Positions 25,841 through 34,644 of a DNA stretch of 64,000 bases are shown one piece after another. Under the pieces are notes generated by a model that was not told where the DNA came from, did not search any database, and saw only the letters and a list, made by a program, of their open reading frames with translations. The position numbers and the translations under genes were made by a program. The stretch covers positions 1 to 64,000 of the forward strand of contig VBBN01000030.1 in assembly GCA_005888735.1 (NCBI GenBank). Reading direction: 5' to 3'. Position 1 is the stretch's first letter, and the number at the start of each line of letters is the position of its first letter. The stretch is from Candidatus Bathyarchaeota archaeon. GTDB lineage: Archaea > Thermoproteota > Bathyarchaeia > 40CM-2-53-6.

Positions 25841-26377
25841 CTACGCTTCAAACGCTCGCGAGAATGCTTTTGACTTTTCGTATCGCTCAGCCATCTTCAC
25901 ATAGGCCCTGTATGACTCTCGAATCATCTGGACGTCGGCTTTAGTAGTGCGTCTTGTCACCTTCGCTGGAACGCCGACGGCCACAGACCTGGCCAGAATC
26001 GTACGTCCCTCCAGGACGACCGTTCCAACTCCGATAATGCTGTGTTTGCCAACCCTTGCGCCATCGAAGACAATAGCTCCAGCTCCAATCAGGCACTCGT
26101 CCCCTATTCGGCATGCGTGAATAATCGCGCTGTGAGCCACTGTAACCCCGTTTCCAACCAGAGCCGGATTGTTCACATCGGAGTGGATGACCACGTTGTC
26201 TTGGATGCTGCAGTTATCTCCGATTCTTATCCTTCCATAATCGCCCCTCAGCACCGCCCCTGGCCAAAGACTTGTTTTTGCGCCAACCGTCACGTCTCCA
26301 ATGACGGTTGCGTTTGGAGCAATCATCACGGAGGGATGGATTCTAGGCTTTTTAGCCCCTAGCGCATGCACTGGCAT
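25841..26377 (-). CDS. Gamma-carbonic-anhydrase-like hexapeptide-repeat protein
   Basis: Left-handed beta-helix protein of the YrdA/CaiE/gamma-CA family, 178 aa, with repeated hexapeptides (IAPNATVIGDVTVG, LIGAGAIVFDGARV). The zinc-binding histidines of the family are visible in VVIHSD and in VAHSAIIHAC. A C-terminal helix follows. These proteins trimerise. Some are carbonic anhydrases, others CoA-dependent or of unknown activity. It is separated from the signal peptidase gene by about 210 nt without other genes. Confidence 0.88.
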   Translation of the reverse strand: MPVHALGAKKPRIHPSVMIAPNATVIGDVTVGAKTSLWPGAVLRGDYGRIRIGDNCSIQDNVVIHSDVNNPALVGNGVTVAHSAIIHACRIGDECLIGAGAIVFDGARVGKHSIIGVGTVVLEGRTILARSVAVGVPAKVTRRTTKADVQMIRESYRAYVKMAERYEKSKAFSRAFEA

Positions 26378-26590
26378 TTGTTTCGCCCATTTAACAGTCT
26401 TCTAAGCAGCCAGTTTCGCGGCCAACGGTGGCAACCGGGGGTTCTCCGGCCCCTCATATGAGATGAGAGCTTTCGCCTCCAACCCAGTCGCACAATACTA
26501 GGGCTCATCGGCGGTGTCGGGCTCGTTCTCCAATAGAAATCGCATCTTCTGTGCAATCCTATTGCTTGCACTGGCTGACGCGTATATGGG

Positions 26591-27337
26591 CTATATGAGC
26601 CTGCCACGAAAAGGAGCATTTTCGACATCTATCCCTGCCGGAGGCACATCAGGCTGGACCTTCGGCGTCTCTTGAACTGGTGTTCCAGAGCTTGACGGGG
26701 GAGAAGGGGCACTTTTCTTCTTGGTCGAAGGCTCAATGACCTCGAAGGCGAACAGAGCGATCACCAGTACGAGGATTACGGCGAGGCCCTGGGGCTTCGG
26801 TTGGCCGGTGGTATCATCATACATGAAGCTTCGAATCGCCAGAATCGAGGTGCCCAAGTATGGAACGGGAATCGTATATTGGTAAACTCCCACAACCTTG
26901 TTGGGAGGAACGCCCTCAACATCCCAGGGGTCCTCGGCCCCGTGATTGTTGTCCCCCACCGTAATGAAACACTGTGGGTTTCCACACACACCGGGTGTGC
27001 CCATTCTTACGACACGGTGGACGACTAGATAGTTTGGGTCGTTTACGTTATAGCTGCAACAAGGAGGCCGGAAAACGATAATCGAACCGATGGGAGGTGG
27101 CCCAGCCACGATCGTGCTCGCGGGCTGTCCCCGAATCACAATGAGGTCTCCAACCATAAGCGTCGGGACCATACTGGGGGAGGAAACTACCAAGACAGGG
27201 TATTCAGTGTTCAACGCAAGACGAACACCCGCCCAGATCGACACGGCTGCGAGGAGGACTATGCCAACCAGTAGGAGACCCTTGATGGCCTCGTTTCTTT
27301 TGAGGAACGCTCGGACTCGTTTGATGGTGCTGCTCAA
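26591..27337 (-). CDS. Signal peptidase I, archaeal/ER (SEC11-like) type
   Basis: Membrane endopeptidase that removes signal peptides from exported proteins. The N-terminal transmembrane helix spans about 18-40. The catalytic Ser55 is in SPSM, His107 in VVHRVV replaces the bacterial Lys, and acidic residues lie in VGDNN (Asp129) and EDPWD (Asp136). A second hydrophobic segment at about 190-210 and a Pro/Ser-rich cytoplasmic tail follow. The gene lies 17 nt downstream of a PadR regulator, so the two are likely co-transcribed. Confidence 0.92.
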   Translation of the reverse strand: MSSTIKRVRAFLKRNEAIKGLLLVGIVLLAAVSIWAGVRLALNTEYPVLVVSSPSMVPTLMVGDLIVIRGQPASTIVAGPPPIGSIIVFRPPCCSYNVNDPNYLVVHRVVRMGTPGVCGNPQCFITVGDNNHGAEDPWDVEGVPPNKVVGVYQYTIPVPYLGTSILAIRSFMYDDTTGQPKPQGLAVILVLVIALFAFEVIEPSTKKKSAPSPPSSSGTPVQETPKVQPDVPPAGIDVENAPFRGRLI

Positions 27338-27354
27338 CGGGTTTCCTGCTGGAT

Positions 27355-27714
27355 CTAAGTGTGCTTCTGCTGGAAGGGTCCTATCTCAACTTCGTACTGA
27401 ATCCGCTTCAAAAACTCTTCTGCACTACGCGTCCCAGCGTCTAGGAACTCTTGTCCTCGGTCAGTAATTCTGTAGACTTTTCTGCCTCGTCCACCCTCAG
27501 CCTCCCAGACAGCCTGAAGATACCCCTTCTCCTCCATCGAATGCAACAACGGATAGAGTGTACCGGCACTGAGGTAAACCTTGAAACGGTCCCGAATCTC
27601 CAGGTTAACCTCGTAACCCCAGCGGGGCTTAGACTTCAGCAGACGGAGAATAATCAGGTCAAGGTGGTTCTTGACCAGCCTCTCACGCCAAGCCTTGTCG
27701 AGGTCTTTGTTCAA
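27355..27714 (-). CDS. PadR-family transcriptional regulator
   Basis: A 119 aa winged-helix protein with the PadR signature: LRLLKSKPRWGYEV, LSAGTLYPLLHSMEEKGYL, GGRGRKVYRIT. It then has a short C-terminal dimerisation helix. The start is TTG. Its position immediately before the signal peptidase gene suggests it regulates this operon or itself. The ligand is unknown. Confidence 0.9.
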   Translation of the reverse strand: MNKDLDKAWRERLVKNHLDLIILRLLKSKPRWGYEVNLEIRDRFKVYLSAGTLYPLLHSMEEKGYLQAVWEAEGGRGRKVYRITDRGQEFLDAGTRSAEEFLKRIQYEVEIGPFQQKHT

Positions 27715-27847
27715 GAAGGCCGTTCCTTTGAATCGCGAAATGTTAAGCGTAGCAACTTAATCCTTTCTAGCGCCAAGGGCGACTGGACGCAATACCTCAT
27801 GCTGCATGAGATTCGCGGCTAGACTGTTCCTCTTTCGGGCTTGGCTG

Positions 27848-28120
27848 CTAGGGCCTTTTCTTATCAGAATCCACTTTCGCCATGTGCACTGCCACATATC
27901 CGGCGGCAAACGTTGCACTTCCGAAAATCACTATGAACGTCCCGAGGGTGAGGAGAGCAAAGCCGACGCCGAACTTTGCAGAAATATCCGGGGGACACGT
28001 CGAGCCTAAGTTGGTGACGCACTGGTAACCCTGCCCTAGAAAAACCATCGCGAAAATAGCACAGACCACTCCAATACCTACCATCACGATCCCAGCAAAA
28101 CCAACGTTATCCGGCTCCAA
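27848..28120 (-). CDS. Small membrane protein with two transmembrane helices
   Basis: About 90 aa from TTG 28120. It has two hydrophobic segments (about 8-30 and 52-78) separated by a loop with two Cys (GYQC, GSTC) that could form an external disulfide, and a basic C-terminus (DSDKKRP). The frame stays open much further upstream, over the Lhr start, but that part has no coding character. AGATATAC near 28158-28165 could be the TATA box. No family recognised. Confidence 0.5.
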   Translation of the reverse strand: MEPDNVGFAGIVMVGIGVVCAIFAMVFLGQGYQCVTNLGSTCPPDISAKFGVGFALLTLGTFIVIFGSATFAAGYVAVHMAKVDSDKKRP

Positions 28121-28265
28121 GATTCTTCCCGAACACTCGCTTCCCAAAACGGAGGGTAAGTATATCTTGTGGAGTAAGAGTGCAAGCCAATACGCGGCCT
28201 TCTCGTTGACTCTCGGAACCGATTCGAGAGTTTTTATCGCGCACGAGCGCTCACCTCCATAGTTA

Positions 28266-31124
28266 TTGTCGACCGTGTTTGACCAGCTGGCCCGCCCGCT
28301 AGCGGAAGCTGTCAAGGAGAGAGGGTTCGAGAAACCAACCGAGGCACAGGAGAAAGCCATACCGCCAATCCTCGAAGGAAAAAACGTACTCCTCATCTCA
28401 CCCACCGCCAGCGGCAAAACAGAGTCAGCACTCCTCCCGATACTAACACGTTTGGTCAGTGAACCTGAGAAAGCTCCGGGAATCAAGATCCTCTACATCA
28501 CACCCCTTCGCGCCCTAAACCGTGACCTACTAGAGCGGCTGTCATGGTGGGCGGGACAAGTCGGCTTCAAAGCAGCCGTCAGACACGGAGACACCGACAC
28601 CAAGGAGAGGGTCAGCCAGTCCCGAAGCCCGCCTGACATTCTCATCATCACCCCGGAAACCCTTCAAGCAATTCTACCAGGACGAGTTCTCCGGCGCCAC
28701 CTCCGCGATATTCGCTATTTGATAATTGACGAGGTCCACGAGCTTGCTGAGGACAAGCGTGGAAGCCAGCTTTCGATAGGAATAGAGCGGCTCAGGCAGG
28801 TCACACAGCGAGACTTTCAGACAGTCGGGCTCTCAGCTACAATCGGCTCTCCCGAGAAGGTTGGCCAGTTCCTCGTCGGGACGAACCGCCCAGTAGAAGT
28901 GGTGCGCGTCTCAGTTGCTAGGAAGATGAAGCTCCAGATTCTCTTTCCCGAACCGACAGACGCGGACAGCAAACTCGCCGGAAAGCTCTTCACTCATCCA
29001 GAAGTCGCAGCTCGCCTCCGCATAATGCGCGACATGATCAACAATCACAAGTCCGTCCTCCTCTTCACCAACACCCGTTCCATTGCTGAGATTCTAGCCA
29101 GCAGGTTCAAGATCTGGGACGTAGACTTCCCAGTCTCCATCCACCACGGAAGCCTCGCGAAACCCTCGAGAATAACAGCCGAAAGAGCACTGAAAGGCGG
29201 AGAGCTGAAAGGCCTCGTCGCCACATCAAGCCTAGAGCTCGGAATCGACGTCGGCAGAATCGACTACGTCATCCAGTACATGAGCCCCCATCAAGTCACT
29301 AGGCTCATACAGCGCGTCGGAAGATCCGGGCACAGCGTCGGCAAAATCGCTGACGGAGTAATCATCGCCCTAGACTCCGACGATGCGCTAGAAGCTCTCG
29401 TCATCGCCAGACGGGCGATGGAGGAGACCCTTGAAGAGGTCACAGTCCCGGACAAGCCGCTAGACGCGCTCTCCCATCAGATAGCCGGCTTGCTGATGCA
29501 GAGCCGCAAATGGTACTTCAGCGAGATCGTGGACCTCGCTAACAAGGCCTACCCGTACCGGGACGTGACGGAAGAAGACGTTGCCTCAATCGTCCGCTAT
29601 ATGAGCTCCCGGTTTCCACGCCTGGCATGGATGTCCGAACAGGACAAGGTCGCCATGCGTCCCCAGCGGGTCACCTACCTCTACCGTTACTACTTCAACA
29701 AACTCTCAATGATACCCGACGAGAAACAATACCTGGTCATAGACCAGGAAACAGACGCCGCAGTCGGCGTCCTAGACGAGGCCTTCGTCGCAGAGTACGG
29801 CCAACCAGGGACGAAGTTCATCGTCCGAGGAACACCTTGGATGATGCAGAGCATCAGAGGAGACAAGATAGTCGTTCGGCCCATCGACGACCCCACCGGA
29901 GCAATTCCCAGCTGGGTCGGCGAGGAGATTCCTGTCCCCTACGAAGTCGCCGCTGAGGTTGGCAAGGTCCGGCGAGTCACCGAGGAGCTCTACGAGAAGG
30001 GCGAGACCCCTCAACAAATATGCCAAACGCTGAGCGGCGATTACCCCGCAGACCCGGAAACCCTCAAACACGCCCTGGCCGAGACAATTGGGCAGTGCGA
30101 AGAACACCTACCTGTCCCCAGCGACAGTCTTCTGACAATAGAAGAATGGGACGACTTCATCATAGTAAACTCCCACCTGGGCACTCTAGTCAACCGGACA
30201 TTGGCACGGCTCATCGGACACATGCTGTCAGATGAGTCAGGAGCGAGCGTCGGGATACAGCAAGACCCGTACCGGTTCGTCTTCCAGTCAGCCGGCACGA
30301 TCACGGCCCAAGATGTCGCTAACGCCCTCAAACGATTAAGCACCGCACAGCTGAAGGAGGTCGCCATCACCGCCTCCAAACGAACAGGCCTCTTCAAACG
30401 GAGACTCGTACACGTGGCCCGGCGCTTCGGAGCAATCTCCAAGGGAACAGACCTGAGCAACATCACCCTCCGACAGCTGGCCAAAAGCTTCGAGGACACA
30501 GTCATCATGGAAGAAGCGGTTCGCGAGACCTTGGAGAAAGACATCGACATCAAAAACTCGCAAAAGGTTCTCGAACAAATCGGCTCGGGAAGCATCAGAA
30601 TCGAGGTCTTGAAAACCGATGGCGAAGTTACCCCCATCGCGAGAATCGGCCTAGAGAGAATCAGTCGTAGAACAGACCTCATCCCGACAGAAAAGATGAA
30701 ACTAATCTTGGTCGAGTCCGCCAAGGCAAGAATCCTCAACGAGGTCAAAACGCTCGTATGCACCAACTGTTGGAACCATGTTGAGATGAAACGTGTCAAG
30801 GACGTTCCAGCAACCCTAACATGCACAGTTTGCGGAGCCTCAAAGATAGGAGTTTTGGCAATATCGGACGAGGAGATGAAAACCGTTCTGTCTAAGAAGG
30901 GACAGCACCTCTCAGAGCGGGAGAAGGCCATCCTGTCACGTGCCGAGGAAACATCGAAGCTCGTCGCCAAACACGGAGGGCTCGCCCTCTATCCACTCTG
31001 CGGAAAACGGGTTTCTCCGGAGGCCGCGGAAGAGATTCTGCGAAAACACAAGAGAGTTGGACCCGAACTTTTCGAAGCTATCCTCACAGCTGAACGGGAA
31101 GCTCTCAAAGAACAGTTTTGGTGA
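28266..31124 (+). CDS. Lhr-family large DEAD/DEAH helicase
   Basis: Superfamily 2 helicase implicated in DNA repair or RNA processing. The 952 aa protein has the Q-motif-like start (EKPTEAQEKAI), Walker A SPTASGKTE, the DEVHEL Walker B, SATIG, STSLELGIDVG and QRVGRSGH in order, followed by the long Lhr winged-helix and core extension. A C-terminal zinc ribbon (CTNCWN...CTVCGA) is present. The TTG start lies 26-33 nt after TTTTTATC (about 28233-28240), again a leaderless arrangement. Confidence 0.92.
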   Translation: MSTVFDQLARPLAEAVKERGFEKPTEAQEKAIPPILEGKNVLLISPTASGKTESALLPILTRLVSEPEKAPGIKILYITPLRALNRDLLERLSWWAGQVGFKAAVRHGDTDTKERVSQSRSPPDILIITPETLQAILPGRVLRRHLRDIRYLIIDEVHELAEDKRGSQLSIGIERLRQVTQRDFQTVGLSATIGSPEKVGQFLVGTNRPVEVVRVSVARKMKLQILFPEPTDADSKLAGKLFTHPEVAARLRIMRDMINNHKSVLLFTNTRSIAEILASRFKIWDVDFPVSIHHGSLAKPSRITAERALKGGELKGLVATSSLELGIDVGRIDYVIQYMSPHQVTRLIQRVGRSGHSVGKIADGVIIALDSDDALEALVIARRAMEETLEEVTVPDKPLDALSHQIAGLLMQSRKWYFSEIVDLANKAYPYRDVTEEDVASIVRYMSSRFPRLAWMSEQDKVAMRPQRVTYLYRYYFNKLSMIPDEKQYLVIDQETDAAVGVLDEAFVAEYGQPGTKFIVRGTPWMMQSIRGDKIVVRPIDDPTGAIPSWVGEEIPVPYEVAAEVGKVRRVTEELYEKGETPQQICQTLSGDYPADPETLKHALAETIGQCEEHLPVPSDSLLTIEEWDDFIIVNSHLGTLVNRTLARLIGHMLSDESGASVGIQQDPYRFVFQSAGTITAQDVANALKRLSTAQLKEVAITASKRTGLFKRRLVHVARRFGAISKGTDLSNITLRQLAKSFEDTVIMEEAVRETLEKDIDIKNSQKVLEQIGSGSIRIEVLKTDGEVTPIARIGLERISRRTDLIPTEKMKLILVESAKARILNEVKTLVCTNCWNHVEMKRVKDVPATLTCTVCGASKIGVLAISDEEMKTVLSKKGQHLSEREKAILSRAEETSKLVAKHGGLALYPLCGKRVSPEAAEEILRKHKRVGPELFEAILTAEREALKEQFW

Positions 31125-31176
31125 CCTCTACCCCCAAACAACGCTTATCTGAACCGTCTCAATTCAGAGACTCGTC

Positions 31177-32154
31177 TTGAAGCGAGACCTGTCCATCGAG
31201 ACCAGAAGCCTAAGACGCCTGTTCAAAGGCGTACCAGGTGCCGGGGACGTTGTCGCACTGGACAGTGTTGACCTCTCGGTGGAAGAGGGAGAAATATTCG
31301 GCCTACTCGGCCCCAACGGAGCCGGCAAGACCACGCTCATCAAGATACTCGCCACTCTTCTCCTTCCCACTTCCGGAGAAGCCTATGTCAAAGGGCTTGA
31401 AGTCGTCAAGAACGCCCCGAAAATACGTAGGCTCATCAACCTAGTCTCGGGAGGAGAAACCCCCGGCTATGGTATCCTCAGCGTCAAGGAGAACCTGTGG
31501 TTCTTCTCCCAGCTCTACGGTCTCTCAAGAGACGGAGCACGTGACAGAATCAAGCAGCTCACCGACCAACTCGGCCTCGACACCTACGTAGACTCGAGAA
31601 TGAGCAAACTCTCAACCGGATACAAGCAACGGTTGAACTTGGCCCGGGGCTTCATCAACAACCCCGCGGTTCTCTTCCTCGACGAGCCAACACTCGGACT
31701 AGACGTGCTCTCAGCAAAACAGCTCCGCACCTTCATAAGGTCCTGGATGGCGGACGGGACAAAAACCGTCCTCCTCACGACACACTATATGGCCGAAGCA
31801 GACGAAATGTGTAACCGGGTCGGAATAATCGACCGTGGAAAAGTCCTTGCCTGCGACACACCGCAAAGGCTCAAGATGAAACTTGCAAGCCGACCATCCT
31901 GGAAGATAGAAATCACGCCCAACATCCAAGACCTCGACAGCGTCAGAACAATTCAGGGCATCGTTGGGCTCTCCGAAACCAGCAACATAGAGACCGGCGC
32001 CAGCACACTCAAGCTGGTCCTCGAAGACGAATCCGTTATGTCCAGCCTTCTCAGCAAGATCAGCCAGAACGGTTCGAAAGTCCTCGCTATGAGCAAATCA
32101 GAGCCCACACTCGAGGACGTCTACATCAGCCTCGTCGGAAGAGGCTTGCAATGA
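31177..32154 (+). CDS. ABC transporter ATP-binding protein, DrrA/CcmA type
   Basis: ATPase of an ABC-2 exporter. The 325 aa protein has Walker A GPNGAGKTT, signature LSTGYKQR (LSxGxxQ form), Walker B LFLDEPTLGLD, and the H-loop LLTTHYM. An extended C-terminal domain is typical of drug or polysaccharide exporters. The TTG start is 28-33 nt after CTTATC in ACGCTTATCT (31141-31150). It overlaps the first permease gene by 4 nt (ATGA). The substrate cannot be inferred. Confidence 0.93.
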   Translation: MKRDLSIETRSLRRLFKGVPGAGDVVALDSVDLSVEEGEIFGLLGPNGAGKTTLIKILATLLLPTSGEAYVKGLEVVKNAPKIRRLINLVSGGETPGYGILSVKENLWFFSQLYGLSRDGARDRIKQLTDQLGLDTYVDSRMSKLSTGYKQRLNLARGFINNPAVLFLDEPTLGLDVLSAKQLRTFIRSWMADGTKTVLLTTHYMAEADEMCNRVGIIDRGKVLACDTPQRLKMKLASRPSWKIEITPNIQDLDSVRTIQGIVGLSETSNIETGASTLKLVLEDESVMSSLLSKISQNGSKVLAMSKSEPTLEDVYISLVGRGLQ

Positions 32155-32990
32155 GCCTCCCAACTATCGGTTTCCGAGATGAACTTCTCTCAAATCTGAA
32201 GGCCGCCTACGCAAGAATGTGGGTAAGAATCAAAGGCGGCAACCGCGAGGCCACCCACTTTATCGCGGAAGTGTTCCTTCCAGTTCTAACGATAGGAGCC
32301 TATGTCATCCTCTACAGGAGCCTCGGCCTACCTTCGACCCTAGGCTCCGCTGTCATCCTCGGCGGAGCAATGATCGCGTTCTGGATGAACGTTCTCTGGA
32401 ACATGTCGGCCCAATGGTACTGGGAGAAGGAGATGGGCAATCTGGAAATGTACATGGTGGCACCTGTATCTCGAATGGCGATTCTTTTCGGGATGTCGCT
32501 CGGTGGAATGATCAACACCTCGATTCGAGCGCTTGGCATCCTCATCCTAGGGGTCTACGTATTCCAAGTCCCGTTCCAGCTGCACGACATATTCACCGCC
32601 TCTTTCATCTTCCTCCTCACAGTGGTCGCCCTCTACTCACTAGGAATGGTCTTCGCATCGCTCTACATGCTCTATGGGCGCGAAGTCTGGCACACTAACC
32701 AGCTCCTCATGGAGCCAGTCTTCTTCCTCTCGGGATCCTATTTCCCCTCGATCTACATCTCCGCAATCCCGTTTTGGGTTCAACTAGCCGCGACGGCCAT
32801 CCCGATGACCGTCGGCCTCGATGCGATCCGAAGAATTGCAATCTACGGTGGAGACATCTCTACGGTTTGGTTGCACATTGTGGCGCTAATCGCGTTCATC
32901 CTAGTGCTCTTTCCCCTGGCGAGAAAGGCGCTCAATTTCATGGAATCACTGGGCAAGAAAGAAGGAAGGCTGACCCTCAGATGGCAATAG
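32151..32990 (+). CDS. ABC-2 type transporter permease, first subunit
   Basis: A 279 aa integral membrane protein with about six helices and the ABC-2 region MEPVFFLSGSYFP followed by a PM-rich segment. It pairs with the ATPase encoded just upstream (4 nt overlap) and a second permease downstream (10 nt overlap). Confidence 0.88.
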   Translation: MSLPTIGFRDELLSNLKAAYARMWVRIKGGNREATHFIAEVFLPVLTIGAYVILYRSLGLPSTLGSAVILGGAMIAFWMNVLWNMSAQWYWEKEMGNLEMYMVAPVSRMAILFGMSLGGMINTSIRALGILILGVYVFQVPFQLHDIFTASFIFLLTVVALYSLGMVFASLYMLYGREVWHTNQLLMEPVFFLSGSYFPSIYISAIPFWVQLAATAIPMTVGLDAIRRIAIYGGDISTVWLHIVALIAFILVLFPLARKALNFMESLGKKEGRLTLRWQ

Positions 32991-33835
32991 CAGACTTCGC
33001 CCGTTCTACGAGAGAGTCGTTCCTAGTTGGCTGGAAGATCGAGAGCAACTGGACAGACCCCGTTCTCTTCGCAACATACCGATTGGTACAACCGCTCGCT
33101 TCGCTTCTGATCGTCGCTTTCATAGTGATAATCGGCGGCAGCCTGCCTGGCCCCGGGCTGCAAAAAGCCTACATGGCCCGCATAATCGTCAGCAACGCCT
33201 TCTTCGTCTACGTTGCTCAGATAACCACCAACATGGGATGGCTTGTCAACACCGACCGGAGCCGCTACGAGGTTCTCAAGAACATCTACATCTCACCAGG
33301 CACCCTCCACCCATACTTCGTGGGCCGAGGCCTTGTCTCAGTCGTCAACGCCACCATCTCAGTCATCGTGACACTCTTGTTCAGCGTGGCCGTCTTCAAC
33401 GGGATCCTAAACCTCCAAATCCCAATCAATTTGCTCTCAGCAAACCTACTCCTTCTGATTCCTGCAACACTGCTCGGAGTCGCAGGCCTCATAGCAGTCG
33501 GCTACATGCTCGCCGCCGTTAGCATCGTCTCCAACAGGCTAGAGTTCATACTCGGCGAGTCCGTAGCCGGTGTCTTCTTCCTCCTCGGGGGAGTGATCTT
33601 TCCGATAAGCGCGTTGCCAAGCTGGGTTCAGCCAATGTCAGCCGCCCTTCCAGTCACCTATTTCCTGGATGTCGTCCGGGACAGTTTCGGCCTCTCTGCC
33701 ACCAATCACCTGTTCGACATGGCCTACCTGGCTCTGAGCACTGTTGCTATAATTATCGTCGGTATCTTGGTATTCCGTAGAGCAGAGCTCAGAGCAAAAA
33801 GGCTCGGGCTCTTCGATAGAAAATCCGAATACTAG
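32981..33835 (+). CDS. ABC-2 type transporter permease, second subunit
   Basis: A 284 aa permease from ATG 32981, with about six transmembrane helices and LLGGVIFPISALPSW matching the equivalent region of the first subunit. The open frame reaches back to 32774, but that part is an out-of-frame reading of the upstream permease. A heteromeric exporter of one ATPase and two permeases is the likely product. Confidence 0.85.
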   Translation: MAIADFARSTRESFLVGWKIESNWTDPVLFATYRLVQPLASLLIVAFIVIIGGSLPGPGLQKAYMARIIVSNAFFVYVAQITTNMGWLVNTDRSRYEVLKNIYISPGTLHPYFVGRGLVSVVNATISVIVTLLFSVAVFNGILNLQIPINLLSANLLLLIPATLLGVAGLIAVGYMLAAVSIVSNRLEFILGESVAGVFFLLGGVIFPISALPSWVQPMSAALPVTYFLDVVRDSFGLSATNHLFDMAYLALSTVAIIIVGILVFRRAELRAKRLGLFDRKSEY

Positions 33836-34644
33836 TTGGTCCGAGATTCCTTTCTGACCCGCCGCTTCCCACCCAGACCAAGTGTTCCAACCACCTTTTC
33901 AAAGCCCTTGGTCTTATCAGACGTCTTGTAGAACCTAAGATCTATCAACAGATTTTCCTTCTCTATGGGACCGAGGATTCGAGCCACGTTTCTTGCGAAT
34001 CCGCCCCCGAAGAACAGATACTGGACAAGCGATGTGAGGTTGCTTGCTCTTCGCGACAGACCCGCACTCTCGAAATCAAGAATACAAGGCTTCCCCGAAC
34101 CCGTAACAAGAATATTCTTGTGAGCCCTGCTTAGCTCTCCGTGGTCAATCCCTGCAGAGTCGAGCCTAGAGCACTGACGTAGCATGTCGAGGAAGGTCGT
34201 CCTCACCCGAGACCTCTGTCCCCGCCCAGTTGTATGTTCGAGCCATCGTGGGAGAGTGTCTCCATCGATCAGCTCCATCGCCAACACGTCTCGGGTTGCC
34301 CCGGCGAACTTGGGGCCGACCTCGACTTGATTGGCCATTCGAAGCATCTCCCCCTCTTTGACCAGACTGTCGCGACGAGAATCTTCCCGTCGAACTTTTA
34401 ACGCCACCCTCCGCCCGTCAGTCACTCCGACTATCACTATTCCAGCTACTCCCTTGCCCAGAACCGCGACCCTGCCGATTTTCAGATGGCCATTGAAATC
34501 TAGCCCTTCGACGTTGAGGGACTTCATCTGCGATATCCGCGACAGAACCGTCTCTGGATTTCCGGAGGGGTAGGAGAGGATTGTAGAGTAAGGTTGTCGG
34601 GAGGCCTCGTCGAGACCGATTAGGCGTGTTTGAGTCTCAGCCAT
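33832..34644 (-). CDS. Archaeal serine/threonine protein kinase-like protein (COG2112 type)
   Basis: A 270 aa protein with eukaryotic-like kinase features in a compact form: glycine-rich GKGVAG at 63-68, Lys83 in ALKV, catalytic loop HGELSRAHKN (168-177), and the metal-binding DFE (Asp190). This matches small archaeal kinases related to RIO and Bud32. It overlaps the CCA enzyme gene by 25 nt, so translation is coupled, and its target may lie in RNA metabolism. Confidence 0.78.
   Translation of the reverse strand: MAETQTRLIGLDEASRQPYSTILSYPSGNPETVLSRISQMKSLNVEGLDFNGHLKIGRVAVLGKGVAGIVIVGVTDGRRVALKVRREDSRRDSLVKEGEMLRMANQVEVGPKFAGATRDVLAMELIDGDTLPRWLEHTTGRGQRSRVRTTFLDMLRQCSRLDSAGIDHGELSRAHKNILVTGSGKPCILDFESAGLSRRASNLTSLVQYLFFGGGFARNVARILGPIEKENLLIDLRFYKTSDKTKGFEKVVGTLGLGGKRRVRKESRTN

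Noticed and set aside
26359-26628. 89-codon minus-strand frame between the signal peptidase and gamma-CA-like genes
   Set aside because: Arg/Pro/Trp-rich, overlaps both neighbours out of frame and has no recognisable motif.
28121-28486. N-terminal extension of the small minus-strand membrane protein
   Set aside because: It would run across the Lhr start and promoter and has no coding character. TTG 28120 gives a compact two-helix protein.
30041-30970. 309-codon minus-strand open frame
   Set aside because: Lies entirely inside the Lhr helicase gene on the other strand. Its Ser/Arg-rich composition is typical of an antisense shadow.
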